Below are positions 1-10,057 of a DNA stretch of 64,000 bases, piece by piece. Every line of letters starts with the position of its first letter. Position 1 is the first letter of the stretch. Below the pieces are notes generated by a model, which made no database searches, had not been told where the DNA came from, and worked only from the letters and a program-made list of their open reading frames with translations. Source of the stretch: Coptis chinensis (taxonomy: Eukaryota > Streptophyta > Magnoliopsida > Ranunculales > Ranunculaceae); contig CM027377.1 in NCBI GenBank assembly GCA_015680905.1, forward strand, positions 87,873,001 through 87,937,000, in the 5' to 3' direction. A program made the translations under genes and the position numbers.

Positions 1-745
1 AAAAGCCTTACTAAATGTGTCACTTTTTGTTAATAAAAGTGACACTTAAGAATAACCTCTTGTGTCACTTTTAAGAAAGAGTGTCACAGTGCTTATCAAA
101 AGTGACACTAGTTGTATCCGTTTAGAACTAGAGTGAGACATAATTTCGTTAAAAGTGACACATTAAGTATACTAGTTGTGTCACTTTTTGGGACAGAGTG
201 AGACATAAATCACGTCAAAAGTGACACATTAAATATACTAGTTGTGTCACTTTTGGACTAGAGTGAGACATAAGGAACGTCAAAAGTGACACATTAAGTA
301 TACTAGTTGTGTCACTTTTGGACAGAGTGAGACATAAATACGTCAAAAGTGACACATTAAGTATACTAGTTGTATCACTTTTGGACCAGAGTGAGACATA
401 AATACGTCAAAAGTGACACATTAAGTATACTAGTTGTGTCACTTTTAGACCAGAGTGAGACATAAGTACGTCAAAAGTGACACATTAAATATACTAGTTG
501 TGTCACTTTTGGACCAGAGTGAGACATAAGTACGTCAAAAGTGACACATTAAGTATACTAGTTGTGTCACTTTTGGACCAGAATGAGACATAAGTACGTC
601 AAAAGTGACACAAAAGCCCCTTACTTCTTGTGTCACTTTTGGGAATCAACTCCATATAACTCGTATGAAAAAGAAAGCGACACATAAGAGTGGTCAGTTG
701 TGTCACTTTGAATAGATATTATGTCACTTTTTTCAAAAGTGAGAC
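1..745. repeat. CACTA-1 left subterminal repeat array (about 64-bp units)
   Basis: About eight head-to-tail units. The core GTGTCACTTTT begins near 178, 244, 309, 372 (variant GTATCAC), 436, 500, 564 and 630, a period of 63-66 bp. Each unit contains TGTGTCACTTTT and its inverted partner AAAAGTGACACA, plus AGAGTGAGACATAA. Subterminal inverted repeats of this kind are the known TNPA binding sites in En/Spm; that role here is inference. Confidence 0.9.
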
Positions 746-1366
746 AAATGAAAATAATTTTTTTTAAAAACATTTTCTCATTTTAGTATTCGATCGTATT
801 CATTTCTCAACCTGCATCCTATACGTCATAACCAAAATCCCATTAACCTGCTTTATGACATAAACAACATCCACATACATTTATCAAAACATCACAACCA
901 AAATCACTTTAACCTGCTTTATGATACGGAAACAACATCCACTCGAGAAGAAAGAAACAACATTCAAAACAATTAACTTCTATTGATTTCATCGATCAAA
1001 CCAAGTATTTTTCATCTAGTTTGACTCCCAACAAAAAAGAAGTCATTCCAATACCAAAAGAATCATAAAAAAAAAAAACAAAAAAAAAAAAAAAAACTAC
1101 ATAACGCCAATACTATCCTAGCAATATCTTAGCTTGTTGTGCGCACTTCCAACACCAAAAACCTAGCTGCCATCTATTCATCTGTTAATCGATCCATGAC
1201 ACCTGCATCATATCATGAAGTCGTCATTCCACTATGACTAGTATATAAAATTAAAAAACAAGTGAATCAAGAAGGGTATATTATACAAGTAAGAAAAAAA
1301 AAACGATAAGAAAAGTATATATACATAAACAAAGGGAAAATATGGAAACCCACTTACCCAAATTAA
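746..1366. other. AT-rich non-coding segment of CACTA-1
   Basis: No coding signal. It includes a near-pure A tract at about 1068-1096. It lies just downstream of the stop codon of the TNPA/Ulp1 gene and is probably its 3' untranslated region and internal spacer. Confidence 0.6.
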
Positions 1367-2640
1367 CTACTCGATAAATTGTTGGATAAAGTCGATGAAT
1401 TCAAGACGAAGTTCATCTATTTCATTGGTGTAACTCTTCTTGCTAGAGAACTCCAATACGTTCAATTTAAAAAAAATATATTATAAATATTATGAAAATA
1501 AATGATGCAGGCAATGCATTGCCTACCATATTTACAAATGCACCAATTTATAAGCTAGCTAAGACTATATGAAAAATAATGCTACTTTGTAGTCACCTTC
1601 TTGTTTATCGGTGGACCAGGATCCTCTACTAAATCTCGCATAAAAGTTTAATACATAATATCCAAGATACAATCCCTCCTTGTTGTTGTGGGCACTATAC
1701 ATAATTAATACTTGCATTAACACATACACAAATTGAAAGATACTTTGTATTGTATTCCAAAGAAACTAAGCTTATCTTGTCACATAGTTCCAATTTGGAT
1801 TTGGATTCATCTTTCTCTTTCCTTTGGACATATTTAATGTCTTGATCGCACTGAAAATGAAAATGCATTTGTTTCATTCTCATTATTTTCAAGATAGAAT
1901 CAAATATACAATGAAAAATACAATAAATAAATACTAAACTCACGTGTTTACTAATAATTTAAAAGCTGGATCCGGCCCACGAAAATCTTTTAAAGAATCC
2001 AACCAGTACACTTCCATTGATGGTATGTCAAGAACCATTAAGACCCAATGCCCCCTACATGACCAGTTATGTGGATACAAATTCAATTAAATACTTTTAA
2101 TTATATAACCAATCGGAAAAAAATAAATAAAAATAAAATAATTTTAATTATATGAAAATAATGTATATGTACTACAAATGTATAAACACAGTTACCCTGT
2201 GTTGAAAGGAATTAAAAGCACACGATCACCGTGTTCTTCAGCCAACTTCTGAATATATCGAGCCTTCTCATCATCTTTTGTATAAATAGTAAAACTTTCT
2301 GGGTTACCAAATGCATACTTTGCTCGAGCAATTCCAAAAGTCGCATATAAATATCTACAACATATATATACATACATTAAGTTAAGTCGCGATATGAAAA
2401 GTTAAATTATAACTAACACAAATAAGTTCACCAAATTATTCATACCTCATGTAGGAGATAATGCAGCTACCATTTAACATTCTCTTCTCACACACATCCA
2501 TCAACTCATCTTTTGAAACTCGTGACTTCCTCCATCTCATCATGGAAAAGAGTTCCAACCATTGGAACTTCTATAAAAGCGTTTTTTCTTTCACTATTTT
2601 GTCGACACAATCCACAAACTTTTCGATCTTATATTGAATC
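1367..2640 (-). pseudogene. Ulp1-like (C48 family) protease module of the CACTA-1 second gene
   Basis: This is the C-terminal module of the TNPA-type gene, over several exons. Visible in order are KSRVSKDELMDVCEKR and a YATFG-type segment (about 2340-2560), RYIQKLAEEHGDRVLLIPFN ending at a GTAAC donor near 2192, GHWVLMVLDI with the catalytic His and YWLDSL with the Asp (about 1985-2065), and CPQQ with the oxyanion Gln (about 1680-1692). The catalytic Cys of the expected D/E-C-G-Y-Y motif is disrupted: an extra T shifts frame at about 1665-1672, and GYYVL survives only in the next frame. The C-terminus (IDELRLEFIDFIQQF) is recognisable near 1370-1420. Ulp1/SENP enzymes process SUMO; this copy should be inactive. 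Fusions of Ulp1-like domains to plant transposon proteins are known. Confidence 0.75.
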
Positions 2641-3010
2641 TGCTTGGAAGTGGAATATGCTTCTCTACCTAACAAAAAGTTGATGAACAAAATTGATGTT
2701 TATATAACAAAATTAAATAAATTACCATACAAATATCCATATCCTTATACTACCTCGTCACTTTTAAGTATCACAAGTTCCTTAGGCCATGCCACAAACG
2801 AAGTTTCTGCATCTTTAACAAATACATGTTCATCGCCCGTTTTGAATCGGGAGAAAGGCATCACCACACAATGCTTTATTTATTGAGACCTTCATATATG
2901 ACTCTCCCAAAGGCATGTTGTGAACAGTATCCTCGCCCCTTCCTTGCTAAAAACACGACCTTCGGCAACAATGTTGTCTTTAGATCCCAATGCCAATCTA
3001 CAATCTTGGT

Positions 3011-3505
3011 CCTATAACAAATAAGCAAAACAAAGACAGCATTATCTAGTAACAAATTTGACACAAACATTTAATCAACCTTTTTAATTAAGAAAATATT
3101 TTTTTTACCTTCCCATCTTTAGCTTTAAGTTTTTCGGAATCCACAATGCTCTTTCCGTTGTCTATTTTTGACTTACGACAAAGTGTACATCAAGTTAGTA
3201 TATGTGAAGCACTTGGAATAAAAGAATGAAAAAAACTATTATCATTCCCTGCATTTACTCCTATAACAAATAAGCAAAACAAAACAACATTATCTAGTAA
3301 CAAATTTGACACAAACATTTAATCAACCTTTTTTAATTAAGAAAATATTTTTTACCTTCCCATCTTTAGCTTTAAGTTTTTCGAATCCACAATGCTCTTT
3401 CCGTTGTCTATTTTGACTATATGACGAAGTGTACATCAAGTTAGTATATGTGAAGCACTTGGAATAAAGGAATGAAAAAGCTAATTATCATTCCCTGCAT
3501 TTATT
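3011..3505. repeat. Tandem duplication, two copies of about 249 bp
   Basis: The block starting CCTATAACAAATAAGC at 3011 is repeated from 3260 with few differences, and both copies end in ATTCCCTGCATTTA. It lies in an intron or decayed region of the TNPA/Ulp1 gene. Confidence 0.9.
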
Positions 3506-4499
3506 ATACCACAATGAATATAACATGGTTAAGGCAACTATAGAATGAGCTTTAATTCAGTACATTTTTCGACTTAAGTTTTATGAAGTCACACCTTTTT
3601 TGTTGACCACCATCTTTTCTCTATACATTAAATATGAGTTTAGTTAAAGAGAACACTCGAAATATGTAGAAAATCAAAAATACAAATTTAAAGCCAAAAA
3701 AACTTACCTGCTTAGACTTGCCAATCACCTTATGCCTATTATCACTTTTGGCACTATTGGATTCCACATTTTCTAATGGCAACGAAGTTGACGAAGTTTT
3801 GGTCCTTGCTTGAGCAACTCGCTTCAACAGTTCTGGTCGTCATTTGGTGAATTAGTCTCACCTTGTTCTTTAAGCACATGTAGCACCAAAATTTTCAACT
3901 TCTCGTTTTGAGCTTCTTTCTCTTTCAACTTCACTTCCAAATCCTCGTGATATTTCTTTGATCTTTTATTAGGAAGATTGAAGTACATAGTGGGAGTCGA
4001 TATTGTCCACCCGCCCTAACTTCGACCACTAGGCTCGGAGTTCCCAATGCCATAGTAAGTATGTCATTCTTTCCTTCCGTTGCCAAAACCCCCTCCTCTA
4101 CCTTATTTTTCAGCTCCTCCTGCAAAAATAGATATAAAATTCAAAATCAACGAATGAGCGACCACAGGCTGTTCTAAGAAGAGACGAAGACGGTGGATTT
4201 TCAAAGATTGTCATTCGTTTCGCAAGAGTAGTATATCGTTAAAACCATCATAGAAAACTTAGTCAATGTGTAGGAGATAATATCGATATGTAAATAATTA
4301 AGCTAATTTATGATCGGATTATTCTTATCTTTCTTCAGACAGAGAAGATGATTAGATACCAATATATTGGAATTGCAGATCTTGCCAACACCTCAACTTA
4401 GGTTGGCGAGAGACGTGTCAAAGCGTGTGGTGACTCGAGATCCGGTGAAAGTTATGGTTCAACTGGATTGTGTACCATATCTTCATAACTCGATTGGCG

Positions 4500-7470
4500 G
4501 CTCCAATCGTTTGTTTCCACTGCCTCAAGGCTTCCTCAGCTCGCTCGAGTAAAACCCATCTCAACTATAGTCGGGAATGAAAATGTCTTGTTTGTTGCAC
4601 AACCTGAATTACATCCGAGTTTGTGTATGCAAAGGCAGCTTCACCATTTCAGCAAGAAGATTTTTGGTCTTTGAAGAATTCGGTCTTTGCACAATGCATA
4701 CCCAAAAGCACAAAGACTCTGCATGTGTCAACCGGCATTGAACTTTCCCAAGTCTTCCAAAGCCTGCGGTAGTCATCAATGAAGGACTCGCCTCACGTGC
4801 AAAGTCAAGGAGAAAAAGACCATAACTTCTTATCATAGTGTCTCTCCAAAACATTCATTTGCGGAGCCAAAGAGACCGTCCTTATCATGAAGAACACATT
4901 CTTCGTGGCTCACCCATCGTCCCTTGTCACTTCCATCCGGAATCCAGATCCAGTTTAGCGGTTAAATGCCCCGGTTTATCTAATTTCGGTCAGATTTTTT
5001 CAAATACGATAGATGCGAAAGCAATGACAGCAAAATGAGAATGAGACTCGAAGTTCACTAGCGAGTAAAAATGGCAGCCATTTTAATATCAACAGTAACT
5101 CCAATTGAGTTCAGCTCTTTTCGTAGGATGCAAGATCAAAGCCATAAAAATTTTCGTCAATAAAAGCACCATCTTCCAATTGTAATAGAGAATTCCAATC
5201 GTGATGCGCCATCAGTAACACCATGTCGCCTTTGCTTTACATCTACCACAGTGAGTATATATGAGTAACAAGGGAGACCATGGAGGTAATGAAAGCAGGG
5301 CTGCAAGTGGGAAACATGTGATGGTTCCATATGGGAAGGACAACATCCAAAACGAGGATCGCAACATACAGATAAACACATCGGGATCCCTAGGAACGGA
5401 AACAACCTAATCGACAATCCAAAACCGCAAGAAGAGGTTGAACAAGCAACCGAGCACGAGATGAAGAATGTCCAGAGAAGCTTAGAGCATCATGAAAGAT
5501 TTTAGATGGGGCTGTAGCAAGGCTCTTAGATGCAGAACTTAATGAACCGAGTCAATCCCGCGACGGTTTGGACCGCTAAATCCCTTTAACAAGAGTCACA
5601 GAGAAAGAGCGCATTGCAAAAGCAACCTTACTTAGACTTTCCATGATAATAACATCGACTTTTATTTTTGGTGTCTTGGGAAGCATAATCAAGAACATTC
5701 GCTGAACTTTTCTGCATCAATGCCGAAAGCCTCTATTTGTCGACCAGTCCTTCCACCTCGCGGTCCATGTCAACCCATGTCTACCATGACGGTTTGCAAC
5801 TTCACCGAACGAACCGACCGAAATACCGATAAGATTTCCTCCTCCGCGACTCCATTGGATTGGGAATTGTTACGATGTTGAGACTGGATTCATGTATCTT
5901 ACCATTGGTACAACGTTTGCATCATCACCATTTCCAGAAATGACAGATAAAGTAGCATTCTTTGTTACAACTCTCTATCTTCCATCTTCTCTTCCACCTT
6001 GGAATCATCGGCTAAAGATATTTGCCATATTATTTCCTTGTAAGCAATGCCAAAATCCTTCAACACATCAAAGCATCTGTGGACCCCAATTCAGATACCA
6101 TACCGCTAGAACCTTTCAACACAAAGTTGGACAGAGACAGGAGACCTTCAAGACGGGAAAGAATTCGATGACCTCCATTTGCTTTCCGAATCTGCAAGCT
6201 CGGCTAGATGAATCCCACTCACCAAAATTAAAGTTTCATTTGTTGCCTTCGACGCGTTCCTCAAAATGTGCATAGTGTTCGAGCTAGAGTAGCGAGAATG
6301 TTGAGGTAAAAAAGTTCCCCAAAGCAATGGATATACTACCTAACTGAAAATGTAAGCGGCATTAGTGGCAAGGTGAACAACTGGCAGAACGCCTTCAATC
6401 CCTTTCTTATCAATAAATATACGGCATGTGTCAAGATTTCAAGAATCGCTTCAAGAAGACGGGCTGCATTATTTATGCATTCGGGAAGGAAAGACTCAAT
6501 ATTTGCTAAAGAACCATCGAGATGCCTTTAGTTATTTGTTCCAAGTTTCCATCTTTGAAAATTCCCCATCATCAATTGAAACCGAGAATACTTTCTTCGC
6601 ATCGGTTTCCATTGGAGCAGGGCTGAACAACCTATTGATTCGGTGGCCAAGGAAGGAGCTTCAACCCCATTACAGCCTCTAGGAAAGCAGATGGCAAATC
6701 AGCAAAGATCTAAGACAGAAAACAAGTAGGATCTTTATGAATAAGATCACTCATGACTTCTTCGCAAGTGAGAATACCCCACCACCAAAATCTTTTGCTC
6801 TTCCGAAGATGATAAAAGGCAATGAGGCAATAAACTTTCCATTTGAACCAGATAAGCGAGCCGAGCTCCCGGGGGCATAAGTTCCAAGTGATATAGCACG
6901 TAACAAAGCTTTCATTAGTAAACCGGTGGTATGCAACCAATCCATCGAATAAATAGGTGCCTGTTATCCAGCCTTGCCAGCCTTCAACATCGACAACTTG
7001 TTTTCCCTTACCAAAACTATGAGAGTCTTCACCCCGCTTTATCGGAGCCACTTTCAATATAACAAAACTTCGTCTTGAGACGAAAGCAATAGTGTCGCCT
7101 AACCCCCAAGTCTCGAGCGGTGTAAAGGCTGGGTTGCTATAATCCATAAATGCCTCAAGAACATGAACTGCAGTACCAACCAAATGTAAATGTTGGGGTC
7201 CGTGTCTTTAAGAAGAGGAAGAAGAGTAGGTATTAATCCCGCTTCATGCAATACCGAAAGCAACCGTAAGAGGATGAAACCAAACAGTTGACTAGCTTAA
7301 TGGAGAGCCTCAAAGAAAACAATAGAACATTTTGAGTAATCACCGCTGATGGAATCGATAGTCTTTCGCGATGAAACTTGGTAGAATGCCACGGTGCCCA
7401 CCGGATGTGATAGCAATCAACACGCCGCTCGGGCGTGATCTATCTTGGCAAAGGGCAACCAATGCTAGAG
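4500..7470 (-). pseudogene. Captured fragment of a UPL1/UPL2-type HECT E3 ubiquitin ligase gene
   Basis: Read on the minus strand from about 7470 down to 4500, many short segments match the N-terminal half of plant UPL1/UPL2, giant HECT ubiquitin ligases, in the right order. They are EAGLIPTLLPLLKDTD (about 7200-7250), LEAFMDYSNPAF (about 7120-7160), KALLRAISLGTYAPG and AKDFGGGVFSLA (6750-6910), HKDPTCF (about 6720), SGIHLAELA (about 6190-6215), DFGIAYKEIIWQISLADDS (6000-6060), MVRYMNP-like (about 5885-5900), VLDVVLPIWNH (5320-5350) and a UBA-like TIVEMGF near 4560. Frequent stops and frameshifts make it non-coding. Only the arm-repeat/DUF908-DUF913 to UBA region is present; no HECT domain is seen. 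It sits in the TNPA intron of CACTA-1, in the same orientation. The stretch 4600-5050 within it is not assigned with confidence. Confidence 0.85.
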
Positions 7471-7734
7471 TAGAGAATTAATTCGATCTTTTCGAACCAT
7501 ATCTTCATAACTTCGATTAGTACCATATGATTACCTATAGCAGGTATTATAATGTAACCGCGTAAATTTTATCTAATAATCAACGGTCTTTGTAAGGCCA
7601 AAGGTCTCGTGGTACAAGTAATTCCTCTCAATTTTAAGCTTATAAACAAAACTTCATTACAAGTTTCAAATAGTGTAAAACAAGCCAACTGCTCACTATA
7701 AATATTTCAATTTCATTACAACCTAAACTGCGAT

Positions 7735-8060
7735 ATGGAAAATGATTCCACATCCATCTTTGTGGAATCCTCCGAACCAGACTAAGACCACATATCCTCT
7801 TGGATGCCACCTAACCCACTCAATACCCCCCTCGGACCTTCAAGTGTACACTTGAGACTACCGAAGTGATGTCCCACACTTGAATAAGTCCATCAAACCC
7901 TCCGAAGCGAGGAGCTTCCCCGTCGAACTAAAGGCTAAACAAGTAACGGCGTCTCTATGCCCAGGAGCTCTTTTAGCCCAATCCCCATGACCAATCTCCA
8001 TAAACAAGATAGGGACAAAGACATTCCACACAATCCCTTCAATAGGGATATTATGTAAAA
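7735..8060 (-). pseudogene. Captured WD40 fragment, AAMP-type (angio-associated migratory cell protein) gene
   Basis: On the minus strand GHRDAVTCLAFSSTGKLLA (about 7905-7965) is followed, after a frameshift, by FDGLIQVWDI (about 7872-7900), then a degraded form of the C-T-L-E-G-P-G-G-G-I-E-W-V-R-W-H-P-R-G segment and a trace of G-S-E-D-S-T. This order matches the first WD40 blades of plant AAMP homologues. It covers about 100 codons of a protein usually near 400 residues and is broken by frameshifts. It adjoins the UPL fragment in the same intron and orientation. Assignment to WD40 is firm; to AAMP, likely. Confidence 0.75.
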
Positions 8061-8640
8061 CCCAATCCCGGCTATAAGAAGTAAGACCCGAAAGAATATA
8101 TTAAAGGGATGGGTTAATGAGTACGGAGCCCCTTAATCCCCACTAACCGGATTTTTACAGATATCGCGATGTAAGGGGCATGGAGACCCTCTTCTTCTTG
8201 TTGTCTTGCCATCATTTCATGGAATTAAGGACTAGGGATGGAGGTTTAAAGATGATAGTACTCAAAAACTCGATACTTTCGGATACTCAACTACTATTTG
8301 TGAGAATAATGGAACTAGCGGCTTTTACTTTTGTCAAAAAAATGACCCTACCAGAAACAGAGTACTATCAGAGTACTATTACAGCTCTAAGTTACAGAGT
8401 ACTATTACAGCGGTACTATTACAGCTCTAAGTTATATCCATTCATGGAGCAAAATACAAGGCCAGATCAGAGCTCATCGACAATTTATGGTAGCCGAGGG
8501 CCGGAGCGTAGAAGCTTTGAAAGCTATCTCTCAAAAGGGGTTTGGAACCGAACCCTGATGGAAAGGTGCCTAGAAGTGCCTACTACTAGACTACATTCAA
8601 TCTCATGTCGGAGCGTTCATCGTTATGCTTGCTAGTTCAG
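8061..8640. other. Unassigned intron segment of CACTA-1, possibly another captured fragment
   Basis: A 151-codon plus-strand ORF (8180-8635) is present but resembles no family I recognise. A short direct repeat AGTACTATTACAGCTCTAAG recurs at about 8370-8435. Higher GC than the flanking AT-rich sequence suggests foreign origin within the element, but there is no positive identification. Confidence 0.35.
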
Positions 8641-10057
8641 TAAAAAAAAAATCATAAATCGAAGCTAGATCAAGCTAGATAGGGAACCACATCATCTAGA
8701 TCAGTACACACATACATCAATATATCAAGCTAGGTATCCTACACAATATCAAATATGCTTCGCAAACACACATACAATGATGAGCTTGATACTTACAATC
8801 TTTTGAACTACTTCCTTTGTGGCATCATCAAAGATATTCACCACTTTTGTCTTGTCGAGCTAAACGCCACAAAAGAGATCTATCATCTTCATCAATAGGT
8901 ATCCCAGCTTCTATCTATTATCAATTACAAATAACCAAACCAACCAAGTAATATTAGATTACCCACGTTGGTTTTACCTAACAAACTTAAATATAATATC
9001 TACTTACCATCTTATCGACAAGGCCATCATAACCTAATTTGCTTAGTCGATGGTTATACTTGTTCAAGTTTCTTCTTTCCAATTGAATCTTGCTTAGTTC
9101 CTAACAGCCCAAATGAAAATAGTATATTAGTTTATCACACCTTAACAAAATTATAAATTTATTAGAAATGAAAATTCAAAGGAAATGATGATATATACCG
9201 AACTCTTCCGATAACCTTATTTTTACAAATTTCTCCCAATCTTGCTTCTTAACATTCGGATAGATTTTTGGTGGATTCATTAGATCGGGGTCATCTATGT
9301 AAGGTATGACAAAATATTTTGTGCAATAATTCTTAAATTTCCGCCATATCTTACCACATTGCTGCAATCCTTTTTTCTTAAACTTAGGATCTACCTCAAA
9401 TTTTTCCTACAAATAACCAAGGCAGAGATGAGTCTACACTTCTATAAAGACAACAATAATAATTCAAAATCAGTATAATAGGCAAAACAACCGCTTACCA
9501 AAGATCAATCTCATACATCATCTTTTATTTGCTTGTCAACTTTCGGCCCGGTTTGGGTACTCGGCTAGTGGAACCATATTTTTAACTAGTGTGCCAACCC
9601 AATTACTGAACTCGCTTCAATAAATGCACCTTTGATCTTTCCTTTCGTGATTAAACTCCACCACAAGCTTACCTTTAAAATGCTTAGTGAGTGAAAGCTT
9701 TTAGCTTGACCCCTAACACTTGTAATATTGTCACCTTCCTCGATTGGATGCTTCCTTTTTTCTCGAGCTGATTTGGCACTTGTTTTGGATCCATATCTAA
9801 CTAAACCTTACAAAAAAACTATAGAATAGGAAAATCATTAGAAGATGACATGATCGAGAGCAATAAGCATGTCTATGGCAAAAACTTGATATCATAATTT
9901 GAACGTAACCAAAATAATCGTAAGGACAATACATAAATGACAAAAGTTGGTCACAATCTCTTATTAACAAACCAAATATCGATTCCACCACAAAAACAAT
10001 GAAAACTAATAAATCAAGAAGTTTCTTTATGCTCAACCCAAGTGCCCTCAAGAATCT

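Larger units (their letters stand above)
1367..9794 (-). pseudogene. TNPA-type CACTA gene (Transposase_24-like) with C-terminal Ulp1-like module, intron-split and decayed
   Basis: Read on the minus strand from ATG at 9794. The N-terminal part (to about 8800) matches the plant Ptta/En/Spm (Transposase_24) family, with WEKFVKIRLSEEF near 9190-9230 and NKYNHRLSKLGYDGL near 9020-9065, followed by a GTAAGTA donor. The next exon, rich in D-R-S-L-L-W-R, ends near 8809 with another GTAAGT. The gene resumes near 4130 with NDILTMALGTPS, a typical hinge of this family, then a Lys/Glu-rich coiled-coil stretch at about 3850-3960. A segment at about 2650-3070 ends in FVAWPKELVI, a motif common in these proteins. 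An Ulp1-like domain follows, with the stop at 1367-1369. Several stops and frameshifts interrupt it. Host-gene fragments fill the 4.1-8.8 kb intron. In En/Spm, TNPA-like proteins bind the subterminal repeats; that role is inferred. Confidence 0.8.

Noticed and set aside
1-745. Array of regular about 64-bp repeats, superficially like a CRISPR array
   Set aside because: The whole unit repeats, with no variable spacers, and the motifs match the other end of a CACTA transposon.
4367-4552. Plus-strand ORF reading R-D-P-V-K-V-M-V, resembling a UPL segment
   Set aside because: It is on the strand opposite to the rest of the UPL fragment and the likeness is short; treated as chance.
8180-8635. 151-codon plus-strand ORF
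   Set aside because: No family resemblance, internal direct repeats, and it lies in a transposon intron antisense to the host gene; listed only as unassigned.
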